Below, one piece after another: positions 1 to 8,480 of a DNA stretch of 64,000 nt. Below the pieces are notes generated by a model. The model had not been told where the DNA came from. It made no database searches and was given only the letters and a program-made list of their open reading frames with translations. A program made the position numbers and the translations under genes. How positions within the stretch are numbered: the stretch's first letter is position 1; each line of letters starts with the position of its first letter. The DNA is from Halopenitus sp041821145. Its GTDB lineage: Archaea; Halobacteriota; Halobacteria; Halobacteriales; Haloferacaceae. The DNA is taken from NCBI RefSeq assembly GCF_041821145.1, contig NZ_JBGUBC010000008.1, positions 71,932 to 135,931 on the forward strand, given 5' to 3'.

Positions 1-1538
1 GTCCCGTCGGAACGGATGTAGACGCCGAGTTCGCCCTTTGCACCCTCGACGGCACGGTAGATCTCGGCGTCGTCGTCCGGCTTGAGCGTCCGAGGCACGT
101 TCGCCTGGATGTTACGCTCCTCCTCGGGCCAGTCCTCGAGCAGGTCGATACACTGTTCGATGATCTTCGCCGACTCCTCGACTTCGCGCATCCGGACGAG
201 CAGGCGGCTGTAGTTGTCACAACCGTCCTCGGTGACGACGTCCCAGTCGAGTTCGTCGTAGTAGCCGTACGGGTCGTCACGACGAAGGTCGTAGTCGACG
301 CCGGAGCCCCGAAGCACGGGGCCGGTCGCGCCGTAGTTCTTCGCGACGTCCGGCGGAAGGATCCCCGTGCCGATCGTTCGGGCCTGGAGGATCTCGTTGG
401 CGGTAAGCAGGTCGTGATACTCCTCGATGGAGCCCGGTAGCTGATCGAGGAAGTCCCGCGTGTCCGAGAAGAACTCCTCGCGCGGCTCCGGGAGGTCCCA
501 GACGACCCCGCCAAGTCGGAAGTAGTTGAACATCATCCGCTGACCGGTGAGGTCCTCGAGCAGGTTTTGGACCTGTTCGCGGTCGTTGATCGCGTACATG
601 AACGTCGCGGTGAAATCGCCGTTGACGTCCAGCGCGAACGTCGCAAGCGCCAACATGTGTGCGGCGATCCGACACATCTCGGCACCCATCGTGCGGATGA
701 TCTGGGCGTATTCGGGAACCTCGATGTCCGCCAGATCCTCCGCCGCGCGGGCGTAGGCCCACTCGTTGAGCAGGCCGGCCGAGATGTAGTCCCATCGGTC
801 GGGATACGGCATGATCTGATGTCTGTAGGTTCCCGACTGAGCCATCTGCTCCTCGTTACGGTGGAGATAGCCGATGTCGGATTCGACGTCGGCGACCTGC
901 TCACCGTCGAGGGTCGTCTTCAGGTGCAACACGCCGTGGGTGGCCGGGTGGTGTGGACCGATGTTGATGAACATCGTGTCCGACTCGTCGGCCATGTGGT
1001 CCTCCTGAAGCGGGTTGGCGTGCTCGCGAAGCGAGACGACCTGGGGTTGATCCTGATCGTAATCGAGCGAGAGCGGATGTCCCTGCCAGGTGTCGGGAAG
1101 CAGGATTCGGCGCAGGTCGGGGTGGCCGTCGTACTCGATGCCGACGAGGTCGTAGGCCTCCCGTTCGTGCCAATCAGCCGTCCGGAAAACGGGTTCGGCC
1201 GACTGTGAGACCGGATTCTCCTTATCGGCGGGGACGACGATGCTCACCTCCTGTGTCGGGTCCGCGAACTTCTTGAGGTGGTAGATCGACTCGTATCGGT
1301 TTTCGTACTCCTGTGCCGTGACCACCGAGAGGTGGTCGTAGTCGGCCTCCTCTTTGAGCGTCGAAAGGACGTCCTGGACGGCATCCGGACGGATCACGAA
1401 TCCGGGCGCGTTGCGGTGGTCATCGCGGCCGATGACGTGAACGCCGAGAAGCTCGGCAAGCTCATCGGGGTCCTGCGTGGGGACGACCCCGGCGGAGTCG
1501 GCCGGTTCGAGGTCGGATTCCGGATCTTCCAAGCTCAT
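1..1538 (-). CDS. nuoCD: NADH-quinone oxidoreductase subunit C/D fusion (partial, runs off left edge)
   Basis: Peripheral-arm subunit of the respiratory complex I-like enzyme, combining NuoC and NuoD in one chain as is usual in haloarchaea. About 512 codons are visible. Residues 1 to about 185 are the NuoC (30-kDa) domain, including a DWHEREAYDLVGI stretch. NuoD begins near residue 190 with FINIGPHHPATHG, which belongs to the quinone-site region, and continues with LHRNEE. The 3' end lies outside the window. The ATG at 1538 overlaps the stop of nuoB by 4 bases (ATGA), so translation is probably coupled. Haloarchaeal complexes lack the NADH-input module NuoEFG, so the true electron donor is probably not NADH; that is family knowledge and is not visible here. 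Confidence 0.96.
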   Translation of the reverse strand, partial: MSLEDPESDLEPADSAGVVPTQDPDELAELLGVHVIGRDDHRNAPGFVIRPDAVQDVLSTLKEEADYDHLSVVTAQEYENRYESIYHLKKFADPTQEVSIVVPADKENPVSQSAEPVFRTADWHEREAYDLVGIEYDGHPDLRRILLPDTWQGHPLSLDYDQDQPQVVSLREHANPLQEDHMADESDTMFINIGPHHPATHGVLHLKTTLDGEQVADVESDIGYLHRNEEQMAQSGTYRHQIMPYPDRWDYISAGLLNEWAYARAAEDLADIEVPEYAQIIRTMGAEMCRIAAHMLALATFALDVNGDFTATFMYAINDREQVQNLLEDLTGQRMMFNYFRLGGVVWDLPEPREEFFSDTRDFLDQLPGSIEEYHDLLTANEILQARTIGTGILPPDVAKNYGATGPVLRGSGVDYDLRRDDPYGYYDELDWDVVTEDGCDNYSRLLVRMREVEESAKIIEQCIDLLEDWPEEERNIQANVPRTLKPDDDAEIYRAVEGAKGELGVYIRSDG

Positions 1539-2236
1539 GGCGAATCAGCGAAGTCGTATCGCATCACGAGGTCATCCTCGTCGATCTGATCGGTCAGGTG
1601 TTCGACGAGTTCGTCCTGTTCGAGATCCGAGAACTGTTCGAGCTCGTAGGGCTTTACCGTCACCGGGCTCGCCTCGCCGTTGGCGATCCGCTCTTGGAGC
1701 TTGGCGACGCCGTAGACGAGGGCCTCGGGACGGGGGGGACAGCCGGGGACGTGGATGTCGACCGGGATGACCTCCTCTGCGCCCTTGATGACGTTGTATC
1801 CCTCCTGGAACGGGCCGCCGGAGATCGTACACGATCCCATTCCGACCACGAACTTCGGCTCGGGCATCTGGTCGTAGACGCGTTTCATCCGCGGGGCGAA
1901 CTTGGAAACGATCGTCCCGGGGACGATCATCACGTCGGCCTGACGAGGCGACGCGCGCGGCACGCCCGACCCGAACCGATCGAGGTCGTGTTTGACCGCG
2001 TAAGTGTGCATCATTTCGATGCTACAGCAGGCGATCCCGAACTGTAGCATGAACATCGAGGACCCACGGGCCCAGTTGAGGAACTTGTCGAACTTCGTGA
2101 GGATGAACGGCGAGGAACCGAACGCCTCCCGAAGCCGCGAGTTGAATCTGTCGCCGCGGCCCTCGCCCATGCGGGCGTCGCGGGTGTCTGTCACCACCGC
2201 GGAGTCATCCGTAATAAATGGTTGGTTACTACTCAT
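1535..2236 (-). CDS. nuoB: NADH-quinone oxidoreductase subunit B
   Basis: Carries the terminal Fe-S cluster N2, which passes electrons to quinone. The 233-residue chain has the adjacent cysteines C70-C71 in GIACCSIEMMH, a third Cys in VGMGSCTISGG and a fourth in VPGCPPRPEAL, which is the standard N2 ligand set. An acidic and polar N-terminal extension of about 35 residues precedes the conserved fold. It sits between nuoA and nuoCD with 4-base overlaps on both sides, so the three genes form one transcription unit read leftwards. Confidence 0.97.
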   Translation of the reverse strand: MSSNQPFITDDSAVVTDTRDARMGEGRGDRFNSRLREAFGSSPFILTKFDKFLNWARGSSMFMLQFGIACCSIEMMHTYAVKHDLDRFGSGVPRASPRQADVMIVPGTIVSKFAPRMKRVYDQMPEPKFVVGMGSCTISGGPFQEGYNVIKGAEEVIPVDIHVPGCPPRPEALVYGVAKLQERIANGEASPVTVKPYELEQFSDLEQDELVEHLTDQIDEDDLVMRYDFADSP

Positions 2237-2649
2237 AGTTGGTCACGTTCCGTCTTTCGGCGGGCAGCACGGGGACTTTGCATCCACTCGACCGCGCCAT
2301 TCCGCCACGCCCAGACGAGTCCGATCGTGAGAATTCCGACGAACGCGAGCATCGGCCACAGGATCTGCAACATCGGGACGCCGGCCTCCAATGCTGGCCG
2401 ATAGACGACGGCCCACGGGAACAACAGGACCGTCTCGATGTCGAACACGAGGAACAACAGCGCCACCATGTAATACTGGATGTTGAACCGAATGTGCGCG
2501 CTTCCGGTCGGTATCTCGCCGGACTCGTAAATGGTGCGTTTGCCTTGTTCCGGCACGCTTGGACGTAACAACGCCGAGACCGCCATCATTCCGAGGGGAA
2601 TGGCGATTCCGACGACCGCCAATGCGCCGATAGCTATCCAATCGCTCAT
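2233..2649 (-). CDS. nuoA: NADH-quinone oxidoreductase subunit A
   Basis: Small membrane subunit of the complex I-like oxidoreductase. The 138 residues contain three hydrophobic segments (roughly residues 5-28, 60-82 and 92-112) and the conserved YESGEIPTGSA loop followed by FNIQYYMVALLFLVFDIE, which is diagnostic for NuoA. It is the first gene of the nuo operon here; upstream on the minus strand are a TATA-like CTTATG near 2690 and a GGAG just before the start. The 3' end overlaps nuoB by 4 bases. Confidence 0.96.
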   Translation of the reverse strand: MSDWIAIGALAVVGIAIPLGMMAVSALLRPSVPEQGKRTIYESGEIPTGSAHIRFNIQYYMVALLFLVFDIETVLLFPWAVVYRPALEAGVPMLQILWPMLAFVGILTIGLVWAWRNGAVEWMQSPRAARRKTERDQL

Positions 2650-2754
2650 ACAGGTCTCCGTAACGTGAGGTGATTTGGTTGGACCCTACATAAGCGTTGA
2701 TTCTCGTGCGCGGGGGGAAGACGACGGGTTCAAGCGGTGTCGGAGATAGTTTCG

Positions 2755-3369
2755 TCAGGAGTTTCCTTTGCGAAAGCCGTCAAGCCCCAGATCGTGGAGG
2801 TCCCGGGACACTTGGGCAACCCCGTCCTGCAGCTCCTCGTGATATTCGCGGAGGCGAGTCTCTATCGTATCGTGTTCGCGCGCGAGGATCTGGGCCGCCG
2901 AGAGTCCCGCGTTGAACGACTTGCCGGCGTCGACGGCGACGATCGGCGCTCCGGTCGGCATCCCGATCACGGAATCGACCGATTTCTCCTGGACTGGAAC
3001 GCCGATCACCGGAACCGGATAGGCGATCGAAGCGGTCATGTTCGGGAGGTCGGCCGACTTGCCGCCGGCACCCGCGATCACCACATCGAGACCACGATCG
3101 GTCGCCGTCTCCGCGTACGCGTACATCAGATCGGGCGTTCGGTGTGCCGAGACGACATAGCTCTCGTAGGTGAATCTGGAATCCGGCGGGTCGTCGAAGT
3201 CGGTCTGTTCCGCAAAGCCCAACTCCGAAAGCGCCTCGTAGGCGCCGTCCATCGTCGGGAGGTCCGAATCGGACCCCATGATGATGCCGACGTCCGGTGT
3301 GGTCTCCGGGTCGGCGTCCCGTTCGGCTTCGGCTTCGAGTCGGTCGATGAGTTCGGTGACGGTAGTCAT
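2755..3369 (-). CDS. purE: N5-carboxyaminoimidazole ribonucleotide mutase
   Basis: Class I PurE of de novo purine synthesis, converting N5-CAIR to CAIR. Key motifs are GIIMGSDSDLPTM near residue 28, the catalytic SAHRTPDLMYAYA and AGAGGKSADLPNM. At 204 residues it is longer than bacterial PurE (about 165), with an acidic N-terminal extension of about 27 residues and a short C-terminal tail. It lies 26 bases downstream of purK on the same strand, and the two enzymes act consecutively. Confidence 0.97.
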   Translation of the reverse strand: MTTVTELIDRLEAEAERDADPETTPDVGIIMGSDSDLPTMDGAYEALSELGFAEQTDFDDPPDSRFTYESYVVSAHRTPDLMYAYAETATDRGLDVVIAGAGGKSADLPNMTASIAYPVPVIGVPVQEKSVDSVIGMPTGAPIVAVDAGKSFNAGLSAAQILAREHDTIETRLREYHEELQDGVAQVSRDLHDLGLDGFRKGNS

Positions 3370-3395
3370 GATTCGATGAGTCGGGTCGTCGATCG

Positions 3396-4646
3396 TCAGT
3401 CGGTGAACGTCAGGGCCTCGCGCAACTCGCGTGCCCGAGCGAGTCGTTCCGCAATGGTGTCGGCGGGATCCTCGATCACGTCCGTGGAATCGGACGCATC
3501 CACAGAATCAGAAGCGTCCGTGAACTCGGAGCTGGTCGAATCCGTCGCCGGACCGCTCACGGTCAGATGTCCCATCTTCCGGAGCGGACGAACGTCGTTC
3601 TTGCCGTACCAGTGGAGATCCGCGTCCGATGCCTCGAGAATCGTCTCGACGCCCGAGAGCGTCGCCGGCTGGATATCCTCGACATCGCCGAGAACGTTCG
3701 CGGTCACCGTGGGCGCACTCAACTCGGTCGGCCCGAGCGGCCATCCGAGGACCGCACGGACGTGGTTCTCGAACTGGGAGGTCCGTGCGCCCTCGATGGT
3801 CCAGTGGCCGGAGTTGTGTGGCCGCGGGGCGATCTCGTTGACGAGCACTTCCCCCTCGACGGTCTCGAACAGTTCGATGCCATAGACGCCCCGACCGTCG
3901 AGGAACGTGAGGACGTCCCGGGCGACCGACTCGGCTCGACGAGAGACCGCGTCGTCCGTCCGGGCCGGCGTCGCGCTTTCGCGGAGGATCTCCTCGCGAT
4001 GGATCGTCTCGGTTACGGGATAGGTCCGGACCTCCGTGGCCCCCTTCACGCCGATGACGGAGAGCTCCCGTTCGAAGGGAACGAACGTCTCCGCCATCGC
4101 GTTCGCACCGATCTCGCCGATCGCCGCCTCGGCGTCGGCCGGATCAGTGACAGGGCGGTTCCCGCGTCCGTCGTATCCGCCCTCCCGGGCCTTGAGCATC
4201 ACCTGTCCGAACCGGTCGAGGGCGTCCTCGAGATCGGCGACCGAACCGACCGCCTGAAACTCCGGCACCGGGATGCCAGCATCCGCGAGGGCCCGCTTCT
4301 GGACGAGTTTGTCCTGGATCGTCCGGAGGGAGTCCGGATCGGGGTGGACCGGGACATCGTACTCCTCGCTCGCCGCCGCGAGGACGTCCGGATCGGCGAG
4401 TTCGATCTCGTAGGTGAGCACGTCGGCCCGATCGGCGAGGTCCCGTATCGCCGCCTCGTCATCGAAGGCACCCACGATCTGGTCTTCGACCACCGGCGAG
4501 GCCGGGCACCCGGGCGTCGGATCGAGCACGACGACCTCAACGCCGAGTCGGGCGACCGCCTCGCCGATCATCCGCCCGAGCTGTCCGCCGCCGACGATCC
4601 CGAGCGTCGGCCCTGGTAGCGTAACTGTCACGCGCGTGGGTTGCAT
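3396..4646 (-). CDS. purK: 5-(carboxyamino)imidazole ribonucleotide synthase
   Basis: ATP-grasp enzyme that carboxylates AIR to N5-CAIR, the step before PurE. The N-terminus reads GIVGGGQLGRM (preATP-grasp nucleotide fold), followed by KAREGGYDGRGN (ATP-grasp) and EIAPRPHNSGHWTIEG (active site). I chose the ATG at 4646. A GTG at 4631 is also credible because a TATA-like CTTATG lies about 30 bases upstream of it, and the frame stays open to 4691. The C-terminus carries a Ser/Asp/Thr-rich linker with repeated SVDASDS-type units before the last helical segment. Confidence 0.95.
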   Translation of the reverse strand: MQPTRVTVTLPGPTLGIVGGGQLGRMIGEAVARLGVEVVVLDPTPGCPASPVVEDQIVGAFDDEAAIRDLADRADVLTYEIELADPDVLAAASEEYDVPVHPDPDSLRTIQDKLVQKRALADAGIPVPEFQAVGSVADLEDALDRFGQVMLKAREGGYDGRGNRPVTDPADAEAAIGEIGANAMAETFVPFERELSVIGVKGATEVRTYPVTETIHREEILRESATPARTDDAVSRRAESVARDVLTFLDGRGVYGIELFETVEGEVLVNEIAPRPHNSGHWTIEGARTSQFENHVRAVLGWPLGPTELSAPTVTANVLGDVEDIQPATLSGVETILEASDADLHWYGKNDVRPLRKMGHLTVSGPATDSTSSEFTDASDSVDASDSTDVIEDPADTIAERLARARELREALTFTD

Positions 4647-4751
4647 ACGTCGGTGCATAAGGGTTGCCTCATACGACGATCGGATACCCACAAACGCGGA
4701 TCGAGGCCTGAAAACGCGACCTGACGGACCGGCAGAACGACCGAATCAGCA

Positions 4752-6557
4752 TCATTCTCCCGACCGTGCGGCCCGAAGGGCGTCCTCCTCGAGGAAGAAG
4801 GCGATCCGGAAGTTCCAGAGGCGGAGTTGGTGTTCGCGCACGCGATAGCCGTCGAGGTGAGGTTCGACCTCCCCACGAGCGTCGGCGTGGACGATCACGA
4901 CAGGGGGCGCGTCGGCAAGCGCCTCCTCCCGGTCGGCGTCGGCGCTAATGCTGTCGACGCGTGCATCCGATCGCTCGAGGTACCAGGGCAGCGGGAGCCG
5001 ATCGTTCCAGCCGCCCGGGGCGTACATCTCGTCGGCATCGGATTCGTCGGCCACGTAAAACGTGTCGTCTCGCGAGTCGACGTCAGCTCCCACGAACAGT
5101 ACGTCGGTCCCGTCACCGTGATGGCTCGCGATCGCCTCGATGTCGGCGATCGTTTCGGAAGCGTCGTTGTGGGGCTGAGCCCACTGGACGACGGCGGTAT
5201 GATCAGAGTTCGTCGAGTTCCAGTAGGTGGCCGTGGGCGCGAGCAATCCCCCGGTCGCCGTCAATGCGATCAGAAGGACGATCGCCGCGGATCCGGGTTC
5301 GGGAACGTGTATCGTCGGCGATCCCGCTGTGGAGTCATCGATCGCGATCGCAGCTCGACACTCCCGAAGGACGTACGCGAGACCGACGGCGGCCGGGATC
5401 GTCGCCGGAAGCACGATGTGGACTGCCGACCACGGCGCGTTGATATCGGTTGCGGCCGGGTAACCGATGAGGCTCGCGATCCCCCAGTATGCGGCGAAGG
5501 CGACGAACGCGCGGTTACGGCCGGCCGGAACGCGATCGCGTCCCCGGACGTGTCCGTCGACGATGAATCCGACGACCGCAAGGACGGCCGTCACCGCCGC
5601 CGCGTGCGCGATCGTCTCCAATTCGTGTCCGAGGTAGGTCAGGTAGGGGTTGTCCTGCATGTCCCCCTTGATCCACAGGTCGACGAGTTCGCGGACGGAG
5701 CCGACGGTTGCCTCGTGAAGGACGCCCGACCACGCTTCCGGCGACCCGATCGCTCGGTAGAGATCCGGACGAGGGGCATAGAAAAACACGATGATGGCGA
5801 GGAAGACGACGCCGATCCCGACGACGTGGGATAGCAGAACCCCGACGGGATGGCGGTCCCCGGCAACCGCGACGAGTCCGCGCCAGCAGGCCTGCGCCCA
5901 GTCAACTGCCGTCGATCGAAGCCCATCCCGCCGGACGACGCGGGCGAGCCGATGATCGACGAGTAACGCGCCGGCACCGAGAAAACACAGTACGTAGAGG
6001 ATCGTGTTCGCCTTCGTCGAAAGTGACAGCGCGAGCAATGCGGATCCCGCATAGAGGTGCCGGACCTGTCGCGTGTCGAGCGCCCGGACGACGAACCCGA
6101 GCGCGAGAAACGCGAAGGCGCCAACGAGCACGTCGTTGCGCATGAACCGCGAGTAGTAGACCAAAAGCGGGTTGAGAGACAGGAACGCGGCCAACGTAAC
6201 CACTTCGAGGCGATCGAGGTGCGCCCGGAACAGCAGGGCACCGAGCGGGAGGATGCCGCCGACCAGCGCGACGACGAGACGCGCCGAGGCGTCCGTCGGA
6301 GGGAGAACACCGAAGAGCGCCCCGTTTACGATCCGCAGGAACGGGCCGTGAATGATGGGCTCGTACTCGAAGTGACCGGTCTCGGCGTATCGTAGCGTCC
6401 AGTATCCAACACGTCCTTCGTCCCAGTGAAAGACCCTCCCACCGAGGTCATACAGCCGGATCGCAAGTCCGAGGATCGTCAGGAGTACGACGCCAGCAAC
6501 CGTCCGGCGATCGGTGACGGAACGATCGCGATGATCGCCGGACCCCGGAGGTGACAT
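4752..6557 (-). CDS. Agl23-like membrane protein (TIGR03663 family, GT39-like fold)
   Basis: Polytopic membrane protein of about 601 residues with ten or more hydrophobic segments. It resembles the haloarchaeal family called flippase activity-associated Agl23, related in fold to dolichyl-phosphate-mannose mannosyltransferases. Near the N-terminus are the first membrane helix and FHWDEGRVGYW, where the acidic DE pair is the expected catalytic or metal site, then IIHGPFLR. It probably acts in the lipid-linked steps of S-layer or archaellin N-glycosylation; that is family-based inference. The frame is open to 6677, but the upstream part only translates a 25-bp direct repeat. I chose the ATG at 6557, with a TATA-like AATTGTAAC about 30 bases upstream. 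Confidence 0.85.
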   Translation of the reverse strand: MSPPGSGDHRDRSVTDRRTVAGVVLLTILGLAIRLYDLGGRVFHWDEGRVGYWTLRYAETGHFEYEPIIHGPFLRIVNGALFGVLPPTDASARLVVALVGGILPLGALLFRAHLDRLEVVTLAAFLSLNPLLVYYSRFMRNDVLVGAFAFLALGFVVRALDTRQVRHLYAGSALLALSLSTKANTILYVLCFLGAGALLVDHRLARVVRRDGLRSTAVDWAQACWRGLVAVAGDRHPVGVLLSHVVGIGVVFLAIIVFFYAPRPDLYRAIGSPEAWSGVLHEATVGSVRELVDLWIKGDMQDNPYLTYLGHELETIAHAAAVTAVLAVVGFIVDGHVRGRDRVPAGRNRAFVAFAAYWGIASLIGYPAATDINAPWSAVHIVLPATIPAAVGLAYVLRECRAAIAIDDSTAGSPTIHVPEPGSAAIVLLIALTATGGLLAPTATYWNSTNSDHTAVVQWAQPHNDASETIADIEAIASHHGDGTDVLFVGADVDSRDDTFYVADESDADEMYAPGGWNDRLPLPWYLERSDARVDSISADADREEALADAPPVVIVHADARGEVEPHLDGYRVREHQLRLWNFRIAFFLEEDALRAARSGE

Positions 6558-6592
6558 ACACGGAGGAACCACACGCGAGGTTACAATTCTTG

Positions 6593-6647
6593 TGTTCCAC
6601 GGATCGAACGAAACGGTCCTTCTGTTCCACGGATCGAACGAAACGGT
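6593..6647. repeat. Two 25-bp direct repeats upstream of the Agl23-like gene
   Basis: The 25-bp unit starting TGTTCCACGGATCGAACG occurs at 6593-6617 and again at 6623-6647, giving a 30-bp period. It lies 35-90 bases upstream of the chosen start of the Agl23-like gene, between it and the end of the purN/purH fusion. It may be an operator or a local slippage duplication; nothing in the sequence decides. Confidence 0.8.
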
Positions 6648-6721
6648 TCGACGGCCGGGGGCCGGGATCGAACCCATCGCGTGAGTCTGTCGAGTGAGTC
6701 GTGTTTGACCGACCGCCTGAA

Positions 6722-8314
6722 TCAGTCGTGTTTGAAGCTTCGCGATCCGGTGAAGGCCATCGCCATGCCGTGATCGTTTGCTGCCTCGATGACGTCCTCG
6801 TCATTGACCGACCCGCCCGGCTGGATCACGGCCTCGATGCCGGCGTCGGCCGCCTCCTCGATCCCGTCGGGGAACGGGAAGAACGCATCGGAGGCCATGA
6901 CGGCTCCCTCGGCGGATTTCCCATCCGCATCCTTCTCGGATTTCATCGCTGCGAGCGTGACGGCGTCGACCCGGGAGACCTGCCCCGTGCCGATCCCGAC
7001 CGTCTCGGTCCCGGTGGCAAAGAGTATCCCGTTCGATTTCACGTGTTTGAGCGTCCGCCAGGCGAAACACATCGTCTCGAGTTCCGCGTCGGTCGGATCG
7101 CGTTCGGTGACGACCTCCAGATCGTCCGCGGTCGGCGACTGGAGATCACGTTCCTGGACGAGTCGACCGCCGACGAGCGACTTCTCCGTGAGCGTCTCGC
7201 GGAACCGATCCTCGCCGTCGCCGAGGGGACCGACGTCGAGAACGCGCAGGTTCGATTTCTCACGGAGAACGTCGAGGGCCGCGTCGGTGTACCCCGGTGC
7301 GATGACGACCTCCTTAAATGAGTCAGTAATGGCCGAGGCGGTCTCGGCGTCACACTCGCGGTTGAGTGCGACGATTCCGCCGAAGGCCGATTTGGCGTCC
7401 GTCCGCAACGCGCGGTCGTAGGCGTCCGCGATCGTCGAGCTCGTCGCACAGCCGGCCGGATTCGTGTGTTTGATCACGGCGGCGGCAGGCTCCTCGAACT
7501 CCTTTATCAACGAGAGGGCGGCGTCCGCGTCGTTGTAGTTGTTGTAGCCCATGCCCTTCGCACCCTCGTTCAACTGGGGCGCGCCGACGACGGTGGCCTC
7601 CTCGCAAGCGTCGTCAACGTAGATGGCGGCATCCTGGTGGGGATTCTCGCCGTACCGAAGCTGATCGCCGCGGTCCTCGGAGACGATCCGTCGCGTCGGG
7701 AAATCCCCGCCCGTGTCGCCATCGATCGAGACGGTTTCGGCGTCCTCGTCGACAGTCACACGATCCTCAGCGAACCACCGGACGACCCGGGGATAGGCGG
7801 TGAACTCCGCTTCATATAGCACTCTATGCTTTAAGCTGTCCGCGTCGTCGTCCTCATAGACCGGAACCGGCTCCTGAGTGAGGATTGGACCGGAATCGAC
7901 ATCCTCGGTGACGACGTGGACGGTACAGCCCGTCGTCCGGACGCCCGCATCGAGGACCTGCTCGTGGGCGTCCATCCCCGAGAATGCAGGGAGCAACGAG
8001 GGGTGAACGTTGATCGTCGTCGGCGCACTATCGAGGAACTCCCGAGTTAACACGCGCATGTAGCCGTCGAGGCAGACGAGTTCGAAATCGTAGTTCGAGA
8101 GCCGTTCGAGGATCCGGCGTTCGTGTGACTCGCGCGACTCATCGGGCTCACGGTCGACGACCTCGGTGGGGATCCCGCGTTCGGCGGCCGACTCGACGAT
8201 CGGCGCCCCCTCGCGATTACTCAACACGACGGACAGTTCCGCGCCGCCCGGCGCGACGTCATCGATGTGTAACAGGTTTCGGCCCCGGTTGCTGGCCAGT
8301 CCGGCGATCTTCAT
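6722..8314 (-). CDS. purH: Bifunctional GAR formyltransferase / AICAR formyltransferase (PurN-PurH fusion)
   Basis: Joins two folate-dependent formyl transfers of purine synthesis in one 530-residue chain. Residues 1 to about 200 are PurN-like: LASNRGRNL at the start, INVHPSLLPAFSG with the catalytic Asn-His pair, and TEDVDSGPI with the catalytic Asp. From about residue 218 (RYGENPHQ) to the end is the AICAR transformylase half of PurH, with IKHTNPAG containing the catalytic Lys-His. The IMP cyclohydrolase half of bacterial PurH is absent; archaea use PurO for that step. A TATA-like CATATAGTT lies about 25 bases upstream, consistent with a leaderless transcript diverging from purB. Confidence 0.95.
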   Translation of the reverse strand: MKIAGLASNRGRNLLHIDDVAPGGAELSVVLSNREGAPIVESAAERGIPTEVVDREPDESRESHERRILERLSNYDFELVCLDGYMRVLTREFLDSAPTTINVHPSLLPAFSGMDAHEQVLDAGVRTTGCTVHVVTEDVDSGPILTQEPVPVYEDDDADSLKHRVLYEAEFTAYPRVVRWFAEDRVTVDEDAETVSIDGDTGGDFPTRRIVSEDRGDQLRYGENPHQDAAIYVDDACEEATVVGAPQLNEGAKGMGYNNYNDADAALSLIKEFEEPAAAVIKHTNPAGCATSSTIADAYDRALRTDAKSAFGGIVALNRECDAETASAITDSFKEVVIAPGYTDAALDVLREKSNLRVLDVGPLGDGEDRFRETLTEKSLVGGRLVQERDLQSPTADDLEVVTERDPTDAELETMCFAWRTLKHVKSNGILFATGTETVGIGTGQVSRVDAVTLAAMKSEKDADGKSAEGAVMASDAFFPFPDGIEEAADAGIEAVIQPGGSVNDEDVIEAANDHGMAMAFTGSRSFKHD

Positions 8315-8480
8315 ACCCGTGCGTCCTCGCGGTCAACTATATGGATTGCGGTCGATCGTCGATCGGTATCCACGAACGCGGATAGATATGCGCGCGATCG
8401 GGACACATATCGGTGGAAGTATGCACGGCCGTGGGCGGATCCATCGATACGCTTTTGCGGTCCCCGCGGCAGCATCCGAC

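Noticed and set aside
2737..3885. Plus-strand open frame of 382 codons over purE and purK.
   Set aside because: Antisense to two conserved enzymes with clear motifs, and its own product resembles nothing.
6640..6690. A tRNA-like T-arm sequence (GGTTCGATCCCG) on the minus strand before the Agl23-like gene.
   Set aside because: The stem does not pair properly, and no D-arm, anticodon arm or acceptor stem can be built around it.
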